A stretch of DNA of 17,922 nucleotides from an uncultured Bacillota bacterium. Its GTDB lineage: Bacteria; Bacillota_I; Bacilli_A; RF39; UBA660. This document shows positions 7,590-15,043 of the stretch, one piece after another. The number at the start of each line of letters is the position of its first letter. Position 1 is the stretch's first letter. The notes beneath the pieces are model-generated. The model searched no databases. It worked only from the letters and a program-made list of their open reading frames with translations, and had not been told where the DNA came from. The stretch is from assembly GCA_946626905.1 (NCBI GenBank), contig CAMOVA010000014.1, forward strand, positions 1-17,922, in the 5' to 3' direction. A program made the translations under genes and the position numbers.

Positions 7590-8189
7590 ATGTATAAAAA
7601 AATAGAATTAAAATATGATACTTTAGAACCATATATTAGTAATCTTACACTAACAACACATTATAATAATCACTATTTAAAATATTTAAATAAATTAAAT
7701 GAGTTATTAGCTGATTATAATTTTAATTATACAAAAGAAGAATTAATAAAAGAAATAGATAAAATAAACATATCTAATCGTGATCTCATTATTTATAATT
7801 TAGGTGGAGTTTTAAACCATGAATTATACTTTAATAATTTAACTAATAAAATGACAGAATTAACTCCTGCATTATTAAATAAAATAAATGAACAATATAA
7901 TGGATTTGATAATTTTAAAATAGAATTTAAACGTATCGCACTATCTTTGATTGGTTCAGGATATACATTTTTAGTTATTAATAATAATAAAGATTTACAA
8001 ATTATTAATATGAGTAATCAAGAAACACCACTTTTATATGATATGTATCCTATAATGACAATAGATTTATGGGAACATGCATATTATCTTGATTATAAAA
8101 ATGATAAAGAAAAATATATTGATGCTTTTTTTAATATATTAGATTTAAATTATATTAGTAATTTATATGAACAAAGAATTAAAAACTAA
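7590..8189 (+). CDS. sodA: Superoxide dismutase, Mn/Fe family, divergent
   Basis: Expected to convert superoxide to oxygen and hydrogen peroxide in the cytoplasm. The 199 residues are the normal length. All four metal ligands are present: His24 (TTHYNNHY), His77 (LNHELYF), Asp159 and His163 (DLWEHAYYL). Second-sphere His28 and Tyr32 are kept, and Gln144 in NQETPL sits where Mn-type enzymes carry their active-site Gln. The protein is divergent: the cavity tryptophans of typical enzymes are replaced (NHxxFW is NHELYF; GSGWAWL is GSGYTFL). Metal and activity therefore need measuring, but the fold call is firm. AGGAGG precedes the ATG. The end overlaps pbpA by 23 bases, so translation is probably coupled; a sodA-pbpA neighbourhood is also known from B. 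subtilis. Confidence 0.85.
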   Translation: MYKKIELKYDTLEPYISNLTLTTHYNNHYLKYLNKLNELLADYNFNYTKEELIKEIDKINISNRDLIIYNLGGVLNHELYFNNLTNKMTELTPALLNKINEQYNGFDNFKIEFKRIALSLIGSGYTFLVINNNKDLQIINMSNQETPLLYDMYPIMTIDLWEHAYYLDYKNDKEKYIDAFFNILDLNYISNLYEQRIKN

Positions 8190-10197
8190 AACAGTTTTAA
8201 TTGAAAAAAGATATAATATATTAATCTTTATAATAAGCGTATTAATAATAGTACTATTTGTTAAATTATTTTATGTTCAAATAGTTAAATTTGATTATTA
8301 TAGTAGTGAACTACAAAAACTAACTAATTTAAAAATAGAAGGATCAACCGCACCAAGAGGTAGAATTTATGATAGAAATAATAAATTAATAGTTGATAAT
8401 GAACCGGTTAGAGTTATATATTATGAAAAAAATAATAATACAATAAAAAAAGAATTAGAAATCGCAAATGAAATATCAAATATGATTGATATTGAAAATA
8501 AAGCAAGTATTAAAACCTATAAAAAATATTGGATGGTTATTCATCCTAAAGAAACAGAAAATAAAATAACAAAAAAAGAATGGAATTTATATAAATATCA
8601 TAAGTTAACGAAAGATGATATTTTAAACTTAAAATTAAAAAGAATAACAGAAAAAGAACTATCTTCTTTAAGTGAACATGAAATGCTTGTGGCATACATA
8701 TATGAACTTATGAATAAAGGATATAAACTAGATGAAAAGATAATTAAAGACAAAGATGTAAGTGATGAAGAATATGCTTTGGTAGCTGCGAATTTAAGCA
8801 AATTAGACGGAGTAGGAGTAAGACTTGATTGGAAAAGATCATATCCATATGGTAATACATTTAAATCAATTTTAGGAACAGTGTCTAATAATGTACCATC
8901 TAATTTAGAATCCTATTATTTAAAAAGGGGTTATCTACTTAATGATAAAGTAGGGACTAGCTATTTAGAATATCAATATGATAATTACTTAAAAGGGGAT
9001 AAAAACATCTATACAATAAATGATGATAATGAAAAAATCCTATTAGAAAAAGGTAATAGAGGTAGTGATATATCTTTAACTATAGATATTGAATTACAAA
9101 ATGATTTAGAAAAATTACTTGAAAAAGAAGTTGTTAAAACAAAAAAAGAATTAAATACAGAATATTATAATAGAACATTTGTAATAATAACTAATCCAAA
9201 AACAGGAGATATTTTAGCAATGGCTGGTAAAAAAGTAATGGAAGATAAAAAGAGATTTAAAATATATGATTATACTCCAAGTATAATGACTTCTCCTATA
9301 ACAGCTGGTTCTGTTGTAAAAGGAGCTTCTCATATTGTTGGCTATAATACTAATGCTCTTAAAATAGGTGAGGTTAGAACTGATAGATGCGTTAAATTAA
9401 GTGGGACACCATTAAAATGTTCTTGGATGCCACTAGGAAGTTTAAATGATATTACAGCTTTAAAGAAATCTTCAAATACATATCAGTATTATACTGCCAT
9501 GAAAGTAGCAAATACAAAATACCATTATAATACTTCTATGAAACCAAATGATGATGCTTTTAAAATATACCGTAAAACATTTAAACAATTTGGATTAGGA
9601 TCAGAAACAGGTATTGATTTACCACTTGAAAGTACTGGTAATATTGGTAAAAAGAATGCTGGAGGGTTACTTTTAGATTTTGCTATAGGACAGTATGATA
9701 CATATACACCATTAGAATTATCACAATATATAAGTACTATTGCGAATGATGGGTCAAGAATGAAATTACACTTACTTAAAAATGTTTATTCAAAAGAAGA
9801 TACTAATAAAATAATATATAAATATAAAAATACTCTTTTAAATAAAGTAGATACTAAAGAAAAATATTTAAAAAGAGTAAAACGAGGTTTTTCTGAAGTT
9901 TTAAAATATGGAGGTACAGGATATGGTTATATTGATTTAAAATATAAACCTGCTGGTAAGACTGGAACAAGTCAAAGTTTTGTTGATACAAATAGTGATG
10001 GTAAGATAGATAAAGAGACAATAACAACTACTTTTGTAGCGTATGCTCCATACGATGATCCTAAAGTTACATTCACTATAGTTTCTCCAGATATATCAAA
10101 TTATGACAATTATAGTAATTATCAATCTAATTTGAATAGTAGATTAATGAGAAAAATAAGCAAGTTATATTTTGAAAAATATGAAAAAAATGTTTGA
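8167..10197 (+). CDS. pbpA: Class B penicillin-binding protein (PBP2A-like transpeptidase)
   Basis: Membrane-anchored DD-transpeptidase that cross-links peptidoglycan, most likely the elongation-type partner of RodA. One N-terminal membrane segment at about residues 17-38 follows a short cytoplasmic tail. The pedestal region starts with APRGRIYDRNNKLIVDN (about 58-74). The transpeptidase motifs are all present: SxxK as Ser382-Val-Val-Lys385, SxN as Ser435-Ser-Asn437, and KTG at 598-600 in AGKTGTSQ. The length of 676 is normal. The start overlaps the end of sodA by 23 bases and has no clear SD, so translation is probably coupled to sodA. The stop is TGA, showing the standard code. Gene order sodA-pbpA-rpmG, as I recall it for Bacilli, supports the PbpA name over the septal PBP2B. 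Confidence 0.92.
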   Translation: MNKELKTKTVLIEKRYNILIFIISVLIIVLFVKLFYVQIVKFDYYSSELQKLTNLKIEGSTAPRGRIYDRNNKLIVDNEPVRVIYYEKNNNTIKKELEIANEISNMIDIENKASIKTYKKYWMVIHPKETENKITKKEWNLYKYHKLTKDDILNLKLKRITEKELSSLSEHEMLVAYIYELMNKGYKLDEKIIKDKDVSDEEYALVAANLSKLDGVGVRLDWKRSYPYGNTFKSILGTVSNNVPSNLESYYLKRGYLLNDKVGTSYLEYQYDNYLKGDKNIYTINDDNEKILLEKGNRGSDISLTIDIELQNDLEKLLEKEVVKTKKELNTEYYNRTFVIITNPKTGDILAMAGKKVMEDKKRFKIYDYTPSIMTSPITAGSVVKGASHIVGYNTNALKIGEVRTDRCVKLSGTPLKCSWMPLGSLNDITALKKSSNTYQYYTAMKVANTKYHYNTSMKPNDDAFKIYRKTFKQFGLGSETGIDLPLESTGNIGKKNAGGLLLDFAIGQYDTYTPLELSQYISTIANDGSRMKLHLLKNVYSKEDTNKIIYKYKNTLLNKVDTKEKYLKRVKRGFSEVLKYGGTGYGYIDLKYKPAGKTGTSQSFVDTNSDGKIDKETITTTFVAYAPYDDPKVTFTIVSPDISNYDNYSNYQSNLNSRLMRKISKLYFEKYEKNV

Positions 10198-10221
10198 ATT
10201 TATTAAAAAATATGCTATAAT
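10194..10221 (+). promoter_or_regulatory. Promoter of rpmG
   Basis: TTGAAT (10194-10199), a 16-base spacer and TATAAT (10216-10221). The -35 box overlaps the TGA stop of pbpA. Confidence 0.75.
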
Positions 10222-10252
10222 GTTAACAACGTGCTCAAAAAGGAGGATTATT

Positions 10253-10420
10253 ATGGCAAAGAAAGGTGAAAATAGAGAATTAGTAACATTAAGTTGTACA
10301 GTTTGTAAAGAAAAAAATTATCGTACACCAAAAAATAAAAAAAATACTACAGAACGTTTAGAATTAAATAAATTTTGTCCTAAATGTAGACAACATACTG
10401 CACATAAGGAAGATAAATAA
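10253..10420 (+). CDS. rpmG: 50S ribosomal protein L33
   Basis: Small protein of the large subunit near the E site. The 55-residue product begins MAKKGENRELVTLSC and keeps both zinc-binding pairs, CTVC (about 15-18) and CPKC (about 43-46), so it is the zinc form. An AGGAGG site fixes the ATG at 10253; a longer in-frame start at 10172 lies inside pbpA and would add an unrelated N-terminus. It has its own promoter over the pbpA stop and a terminator just downstream, with efp following. Confidence 0.95.
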   Translation: MAKKGENRELVTLSCTVCKEKNYRTPKNKKNTTERLELNKFCPKCRQHTAHKEDK

Positions 10421-10424
10421 GACT

Positions 10425-10447
10425 AATAAGGTTAAACCTTATTTTTT
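10425..10447 (+). terminator. Terminator between rpmG and efp
   Basis: Stem AATAAGGT (10425-10432) / ACCTTATT (10436-10443), TAA loop, and a T6 tail (10442-10447). The efp SD begins only a few bases later and no promoter fits in between, so efp must depend on partial read-through. Confidence 0.75.
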
Positions 10448-10461
10448 AGTAGGAGGTCAAT

Positions 10462-11019
10462 ATGATAAATGTAAATGATATTAAAAATGGTATGACACTT
10501 ATAATTGAAGGAAATATATACCAAGTTGTAGAATTTTTACATGTTAAACCAGGAAAAGGATCAGCTTTCATGAAAACTAAATTAAAAAACATGAGAACTG
10601 GTGGAATCGTTGAAAGAACATTCAATACAAACGTTAAATTTGAAAAAGCTAATATTCAAAGATCTAATGTTCAATATTTATATAATACTGGAGATACTTA
10701 TTATTTTATGAACATGGAAACTTATGAACAATTAGAATTATCAGAAGCACAAATCGGTGATGATAAATATTATTTAATTGAAAATTGTATGGTTGATGTT
10801 GTTCAATACGAAGGTGAATTATTAGGATTAGTTTTACCTGATAAAGTAGAATTCACTATAACAGAAACAGAACCAGCTGTAAAAGGAAATACTACTAATA
10901 ATGCATTAAAAGATGCTTATACTGAAACAGGATTATTAGTTAGAGTTCCATTATTTATTGAACAAGGTGAAAAAATACTTGTTACAACAGCTGATGGTAA
11001 ATATTCATCAAGAGCTTAA
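10462..11019 (+). CDS. efp: Translation elongation factor P
   Basis: Binds between the P and E sites and relieves ribosome stalling at polyproline stretches. The 185 residues show the three beta-barrel domains in order: KOW-like (about 1-64), central (65-127) and C-terminal OB-like (128-185). The tip loop HVKPGKGSAF carries Lys32, the position that is modified in many bacteria. No modification enzyme is encoded nearby. AGGAGG precedes the ATG. The gene sits directly behind the rpmG terminator and ahead of the dehydrogenase/lyase pair. Confidence 0.97.
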   Translation: MINVNDIKNGMTLIIEGNIYQVVEFLHVKPGKGSAFMKTKLKNMRTGGIVERTFNTNVKFEKANIQRSNVQYLYNTGDTYYFMNMETYEQLELSEAQIGDDKYYLIENCMVDVVQYEGELLGLVLPDKVEFTITETEPAVKGNTTNNALKDAYTETGLLVRVPLFIEQGEKILVTTADGKYSSRA

Positions 11020-11026
11020 TAAAATT

Positions 11027-11051
11027 AATACCTAACTATGTTAGGTATTTT
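11027..11051 (+). terminator. Stem-loop after efp, weak terminator
   Basis: Ten-base-pair stem AATACCTAAC / GTTAGGTATT with a TAT loop, but only four T follow. It may end most efp transcripts or protect their 3' ends, while letting some polymerase into the dehydrogenase gene, which has no promoter of its own in the 15 bases left. Confidence 0.55.
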
Positions 11052-11066
11052 AGATAGGAGTAAAAT

Positions 11067-11786
11067 ATGAATGCACTTATAACAGGAGCTACTAGTGAAA
11101 TAGGTATGGCAATATCAGAAGCACTAGCACGCAAAAATATAAATATTATTATTCATTATAATAGTAAAGAAAAAGAAGCATTAAATTTAAAAAAATCTTT
11201 AGAAGAAAAATATAATATTAAATGCTTATGTATAAAAGCTGATTTTAAATCTGAAGATGAAATTAATAATTTAATTGAAACTTCATATAAAGAATTTGAT
11301 AATATTGATATTTTAATAAATAATGCAGCATTAGATTTACCAAAATTATTTAGAGAAAAAACAAAAAAAGATTTTGAAGATATATTAAATGTTAATTTAA
11401 TTGCGCCTTTTTTACTATCTAAACAAATAGGTGAAAAGATGTATTTAAATAAAAAAGGTAAGATTATAAACATAGCTTCAACTAATGGTATTGACACATA
11501 TTTTCCAATGTGTTTAGATTATGATGCATCAAAAGCTGGATTAATTTCATTAACACACAATCTAGCTTTACAGTTTAAACCATATGTTAATGTTAATGCA
11601 GTTGCGCCTGGAACTATCGCAACAAAAGATTTAGAAGAAGAATATCAAGAAGAAGAAAAAACTAAAATATTTAAAGAACGTTTAGGAACTCCTTTAGATG
11701 TAGCTAACTTAGTAGAGTTCTTAGTTAGTGAAGAAGCTGATTACATAAATAATCAAGTAATAAGAGTTGATGGAGGAATGTATTAA
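11067..11786 (+). CDS. Short-chain dehydrogenase/reductase (FabG-like)
   Basis: NAD(P)-dependent oxidoreductase of the classical SDR family, 239 residues. The cofactor motif TGATSEIG is at residues 6-13 and NNAA at 85-88. The catalytic tetrad is complete: Asn110 (NVNL), Ser138 (IINIAS), Tyr152 and Lys156 (YDASK). The C-terminus VIRVDGGMY is typical. The family cannot fix the substrate; 3-oxoacyl-ACP reductase is one option, but no fatty-acid genes are nearby. GGAG precedes the ATG. Its stop overlaps the start of the next gene by one base, so the two products are probably made together and may act in one pathway. Confidence 0.85.
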   Translation: MNALITGATSEIGMAISEALARKNINIIIHYNSKEKEALNLKKSLEEKYNIKCLCIKADFKSEDEINNLIETSYKEFDNIDILINNAALDLPKLFREKTKKDFEDILNVNLIAPFLLSKQIGEKMYLNKKGKIINIASTNGIDTYFPMCLDYDASKAGLISLTHNLALQFKPYVNVNAVAPGTIATKDLEEEYQEEEKTKIFKERLGTPLDVANLVEFLVSEEADYINNQVIRVDGGMY

Positions 11787-13012
11787 TGGATATTAATAAA
11801 TTAATTTATGAAGCAGAAATAGCTTTAAAAGATGAATTTTATAAACTAGATCAACTATGTTATAAAAATAGTCAAAAAGTATTGGATGCATTCCATAAAA
11901 ATAATATATCTGAAATTCATTTTTCTTCTACTACAGGATATGGTTATAATGATATTGGAAGAGAAGCAATAGAAAATGTATTTAAAACAATTTTTAAATC
12001 AGAAGCAGCGATTGTCAGAAATCAATTTGTTTCAGGTTCCCATGCCTTATCAGTAACATTATTCGCTCTTTTAAGACCAAATGATTTATTACTTTCTATA
12101 AGTGGTAAACCTTATGATACTTTAGATGAAGTAATAGGAATTAAAGAAAATTCTTCATCACTTAAATCTTTTGGTATAAAGTATGATCAAATTGATTTAG
12201 TTGATAATGATTTTGATTATGAAAAAATAACAAACTATTTAAAAAGTAATAAAGTTAAAGTTATTGAAATTCAAAGATCAAAAGGTTATTCATCTAGAAA
12301 AAGCTTAACTATTGATAAAATAAAAAAAGTAATTGATGAAATAAGAAAAGTAGATAAAGAAGTTATCATTATGATAGATAACTGTTATTGTGAATTTGTT
12401 AATGAAGTAGAACCTATAGAAGTAGGTGCGGATATAGTAGTAGGTTCATTAATTAAAAACTTAGGTGGAGGTATAGCTCCTAATGGTGCTTACGTTGTAG
12501 GTAAAGAAAAGTTAATTAACTTAGTTGGAGAAAGATTAACATTACCTGGTGAAGGCAAAGAAGTAGGACCAACATTAGGAATTAATAAACAATTCTTACA
12601 AGGAATATATATGGCACCAAGTGTTGTAAATAGTAGTTTAAAATTAGCTGTTTTAGCAGCATACGTATTAGAAAAATTAGGATACTCAGTTGATCCTTTA
12701 TACAATGAAGAAAGAGCAGATATAGTTGAGATGATTACATTTAATGATTCAGATAAACTTATTAAATTTGTACAAGGTATTCAAGCTGGATCTGCTATTG
12801 ATTCAAATGTAATTCCTGTACCTGATGATATGCCTGGTTATGATGATAAAGTTATTATGGCATCAGGTTCATTTACTCAAGGTTCATCAATAGAACTTTC
12901 TTGTGATGGGCCATTAAGAGAACCTTTTATCGCATATTTACAAGGTAGTTTGACTTATGAATATGCCAAAATAGGACTTATAGAAGCAATTAAAAAGTTA
13001 GAAGAAAAATAA
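11786..13012 (+). CDS. PLP-dependent methionine gamma-lyase/YnbB-like (aluminium resistance family) protein
   Basis: A 408-residue fold-type I PLP enzyme of the family labelled methionine gamma-lyase-like or aluminium resistance protein (B. subtilis YnbB). The likely PLP lysine is Lys224 in GSLIKNLGGG. Other family-like segments are FSSTTGYGYNDIGREAIENVF (about residues 46-66), the cofactor-site FVSGSHALS and the long glycine-rich ERLTLPGEGKEVGP. The substrate is not established for this family; a sulfur amino acid or related C-S lyase role is a guess. Translation is coupled to the dehydrogenase upstream by the TAATG overlap, with GGAGG just before it. Confidence 0.85.
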   Translation: MDINKLIYEAEIALKDEFYKLDQLCYKNSQKVLDAFHKNNISEIHFSSTTGYGYNDIGREAIENVFKTIFKSEAAIVRNQFVSGSHALSVTLFALLRPNDLLLSISGKPYDTLDEVIGIKENSSSLKSFGIKYDQIDLVDNDFDYEKITNYLKSNKVKVIEIQRSKGYSSRKSLTIDKIKKVIDEIRKVDKEVIIMIDNCYCEFVNEVEPIEVGADIVVGSLIKNLGGGIAPNGAYVVGKEKLINLVGERLTLPGEGKEVGPTLGINKQFLQGIYMAPSVVNSSLKLAVLAAYVLEKLGYSVDPLYNEERADIVEMITFNDSDKLIKFVQGIQAGSAIDSNVIPVPDDMPGYDDKVIMASGSFTQGSSIELSCDGPLREPFIAYLQGSLTYEYAKIGLIEAIKKLEEK

Positions 13013-13029
13013 TTATTTAATTATTTTTT
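13005..13029 (+). terminator. Weak A/T-only terminator after the PLP enzyme
   Basis: Ten-base-pair stem AAAAATAATT / AATTATTTTT with an ATTT loop, running into T6 (13024-13029). It contains the TAA stop (13010-13012). The stem has no G or C, so efficiency is uncertain. Confidence 0.5.
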
Positions 13030-13045
13030 CTTTCCCCTGGATTTA

Positions 13046-13074
13046 TTGACAAATGTCTAAAAGTTTTATAAAAT
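13046..13074 (+). promoter_or_regulatory. Sigma-A promoter of gpsB
   Basis: Consensus TTGACA (13046-13051), a 17-base spacer and TAAAAT (13069-13074), about 25 bases before the gpsB ATG. Probably also drives rnpB. Confidence 0.85.
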
Positions 13075-13099
13075 ATTCATAGGATTGAGAGGTGGTAAT

Positions 13100-13426
13100 A
13101 TGTATCAAGATAGGATACTTTTGACTGGTAAAGATATTTTAGAAAAAGAATTTAAAATAGATACTAGAGGTTATAGACCACAAGAGGTTGATAAATTTTT
13201 AGATGTAATCATTAGAGATTATGAAGAGTTTGTTTCAATTATTAAAGAATTAGAAAATGATAAAAAAGCAATTCTAGAAGAAAATATTAAATTGAAACAA
13301 GATATTAGAAGCTTAAAAACAAAGTTAGAAGTTTTAAAAGAAGGAAATAGTCGAGATGTAAGTAATGTTGATTTACTAAAAAGATTATCCAACCTAGAAA
13401 AAATAATTTATGGAGAAGATAATTAA
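13100..13426 (+). CDS. gpsB: Cell division/elongation coordinator GpsB
   Basis: DivIVA-like cytoplasmic coiled-coil protein that links class A PBPs and other wall enzymes to division and elongation sites. The 108-residue product contains LLTGKDILEKEFK...RGYRPQEVDKFLD, with Tyr25, Asp31 and Asp35 at the positions of the PBP-binding groove known from B. subtilis GpsB. A coiled coil follows at about residues 36-80 and a C-terminal trimer-type helix NVDLLKRLSNLEKIIYG at the end. ATG 13100 is chosen because AGGTGG lies just before it; an in-frame TTG at 13085 would include that SD. The gene is directly followed by rnpB, the same order as in B. subtilis, and its stop codon lies inside the first rnpB helix. 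Confidence 0.93.
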   Translation: MYQDRILLTGKDILEKEFKIDTRGYRPQEVDKFLDVIIRDYEEFVSIIKELENDKKAILEENIKLKQDIRSLKTKLEVLKEGNSRDVSNVDLLKRLSNLEKIIYGEDN

Positions 13427-13774
13427 TATTTTGACAAACGCTGCATTCTTGTAATGTAGAGGAAAGTCCATGCTCGCAAAGTCTGTGATGACTTTAGTGT
13501 TCGTGCTTAGGGAAAAAATAACCTAAGGTAAGGAAACTTAACGGCTTTGAAATAACCTAAGTCTTTGATATGGTTAGAGTAGATATAAAAGTGCCATAGT
13601 GACGAATTTCTTTAGAAATAAAGAAAGTGGAACGCGGTAAACCCCACGAGCGAGAAACCCAAAATTTGGTAGGGGAACTTACAAGGAAGAAACGAATTCT
13701 GCGTAGGATCCGAAAGGATAGATAAATGTTTGTCGCCTAGTAATAGGAACAGAACATGGCTTATAAAATATTAA
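13423..13774 (+). ncRNA. rnpB: RNase P RNA, Bacillus type (type B)
   Basis: Catalytic RNA that trims the 5' leader of tRNA precursors together with RnpA. The hallmark GAGGAAAGTCCATGCTCGC lies at 13459-13477 and the matching 3' conserved part ACAGAACATGGCTTATA at 13749-13765 (together helix P4). Helix P1 pairs TTAATATTTT (13423-13432) with AAAATATTAA (13765-13774), P2 pairs GACAAAC (13433-13439) with GTTTGTC (13728-13734), and a small CATT/AATG hairpin is P3. P1 begins in the gpsB stop codon. No separate promoter was found, so co-transcription with gpsB followed by processing is likely; exact ends are inferred from P1. Confidence 0.95.
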
Positions 13775-13782
13775 TTTTTTTT
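13765..13782 (+). terminator. 3' end of rnpB with T8 tract
   Basis: The 3' arm of helix P1 (AAAATATTAA) runs directly into eight T (13775-13782). There is no good local hairpin, so P1 itself, closed over the whole RNA, may be the terminator stem. rodZ begins 22 bases later. Confidence 0.45.
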
Positions 13783-13804
13783 ATTTAGAAAGCAGGTGGG
13801 ATTG

Positions 13805-14287
13805 TTGAAAGAAATTGGTGAATCTCTAAAAGAAGCAAGAGAAAATATAGGAATAACTATTGAAGAAGCAGCCAATGACTTGAAATTACAACCGTCACAA
13901 ATAGAAGATATAGAAGAAGGTAATAAAGATGCATTTGAAGATATAATGCATTTAAAATACTTTATACGTGATTACGCTAAATACTTAGGGCTTAATTATG
14001 AGGATTTAGTAGATGATTTTAATGAATTTTTATTTGATTATACATCTAGAATATCATTAGATGATATTAAAAAAGCAAGAAAACAAGTTGAAAATTCAAA
14101 GAAAAAAGAAGAAAACAAGGTTGTTTCACCATATACATATGAAAAACCAAGAAGATTTAAATTCTCATTTACTTTTGTATATGCAATACTTTTAGTAATG
14201 GTTTTCTTTGGAATATTTATGGTAATAAAAGGTATAAATAATTCTGAACCAAAAGAAACTAACACTGAAAATGTAATAGGAGGATAA
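13805..14287 (+). CDS. rodZ: RodZ-like membrane HTH protein
   Basis: Cell-shape protein that links MreB filaments to the elongation machinery. The product, 160 residues from the TTG at 13805, has an N-terminal xre-type helix-turn-helix of the RodZ kind (IGESLKEARENIGITIEEAA... at about 3-65), a basic, charged linker and one membrane segment at about residues 121-142. Only about 17 residues follow outside, so the extracytoplasmic domain of longer RodZ proteins is missing. TTG 13805 is preferred because AGGTGG (13794-13799) is properly spaced and the start then reads MKEIGESLKEARE; GTG 13796 overlaps that SD. pgsA follows after one base, a pairing common in Bacillota. No promoter fits between rnpB and this gene. 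Confidence 0.85.
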   Translation: MKEIGESLKEARENIGITIEEAANDLKLQPSQIEDIEEGNKDAFEDIMHLKYFIRDYAKYLGLNYEDLVDDFNEFLFDYTSRISLDDIKKARKQVENSKKKEENKVVSPYTYEKPRRFKFSFTFVYAILLVMVFFGIFMVIKGINNSEPKETNTENVIGG

Positions 14288-14288
14288 T

Positions 14289-14894
14289 ATGAATTTAGCT
14301 AATAGAATAACTGTAAGTAGAATTATTTTAACATTTATTATAATATTTTTATTACTATTCCCATTCGATGCTGCTGGTATTAATATGCCAAAGTTATTCG
14401 TTAATGAATCGATAGTAATTGATATAACATATTTAATTGTAGGAGTATTATTTATAATAGCTTCTATTACAGATTTTTTAGATGGATTTATTGCTCGTAA
14501 ATATAATATGGTTACTGATCTTGGTAAAATGTTAGATGCAATTGCTGATAAGATTTTAGTAAATCCAGTTCTTATTATATTAGCAGCAAAAGGATTTGTA
14601 ACTCCACTTGTTCCTGTTGTAATAGTTGCTCGTGATAGTTTTGTTAATACAATTAAAATGATAGCAGGTAATAAAGGACATGTAGTAGCGGCTATTAAAT
14701 TAGGAAAATTAAAAACTATTTGTTTAATGCTTGGTATTTCATTAACTTTATTTTATAATTTACCATTTGAATTATATAATTTTAGAGTTGCCGATGCATT
14801 ACTTATAGTAGCTTGTGTACTTTCAATTATATCTGGTATTGAATATTATAATATGAATAAAAAAATTATTTTTTCAGATAAAAAAGAAGTGTAG
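14289..14894 (+). CDS. pgsA: CDP-diacylglycerol-glycerol-3-phosphate 3-phosphatidyltransferase
   Basis: Membrane enzyme making phosphatidylglycerol phosphate from CDP-diacylglycerol and glycerol 3-phosphate, the committed step to phosphatidylglycerol. The CDP-alcohol phosphotransferase signature is complete: Asp62, Asp65, Gly66, Ala69, Arg70, Gly79, Asp83 and Asp87 (DFLDGFIAR, then GKMLDAIAD). Several hydrophobic helices span the 201 residues, including 10-25, 45-62 and 88-115. An SD AGGAGG formed by the last codons of rodZ precedes the ATG, so the two genes are tightly coupled. recA follows behind a terminator, the same pgsA-recA order seen in many Bacillota. Confidence 0.95.
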   Translation: MNLANRITVSRIILTFIIIFLLLFPFDAAGINMPKLFVNESIVIDITYLIVGVLFIIASITDFLDGFIARKYNMVTDLGKMLDAIADKILVNPVLIILAAKGFVTPLVPVVIVARDSFVNTIKMIAGNKGHVVAAIKLGKLKTICLMLGISLTLFYNLPFELYNFRVADALLIVACVLSIISGIEYYNMNKKIIFSDKKEV

Positions 14895-14903
14895 TAAAAC
14901 ATA

Positions 14904-14943
14904 AAAAGAAATTCAAAAATTGTATGAATTTCTTTTATTTTTT
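14904..14943 (+). terminator. Rho-independent terminator of rodZ-pgsA
   Basis: Twelve-base-pair stem AAAAGAAATTCA (14904-14915) / TGAATTTCTTTT (14925-14936) with a nine-base loop, then a T-rich tail to 14943. Confidence 0.85.
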
Positions 14944-14968
14944 GCCAAAAATTACCTTCAAAAAAATA

Positions 14969-14982
14969 AAAACAAATGTTCG
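14969..14982 (+). promoter_or_regulatory. Candidate LexA (DinR) SOS box of recA
   Basis: AAAAC-AAAT-GTTCG compared with the Bacillota consensus CGAAC-N4-GTTCG: the right half is perfect and the left half matches three of five bases. It ends nine bases before the recA -35. lexA itself is not in the window. Confidence 0.5.
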
Positions 14983-14991
14983 CAAAAAGTA

Positions 14992-15020
14992 TTGACATGA
15001 AAAAAATATTGTTATATAAT
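14992..15020 (+). promoter_or_regulatory. Consensus sigma-A promoter of recA
   Basis: TTGACA (14992-14997), exactly 17 bases, TATAAT (15015-15020): a perfect consensus promoter, the strongest in the window, about 24 bases before the recA ATG. Confidence 0.92.
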
Positions 15021-15043
15021 GTTAATATCGAGGAGGAAAAGTT

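Noticed and set aside
13431..13457. TTGACA followed by TAATGT, looking like a promoter
   Set aside because: The TTGACA falls in the P1/P2 helices of rnpB, the spacing is 15 bases and the -10 is poor.
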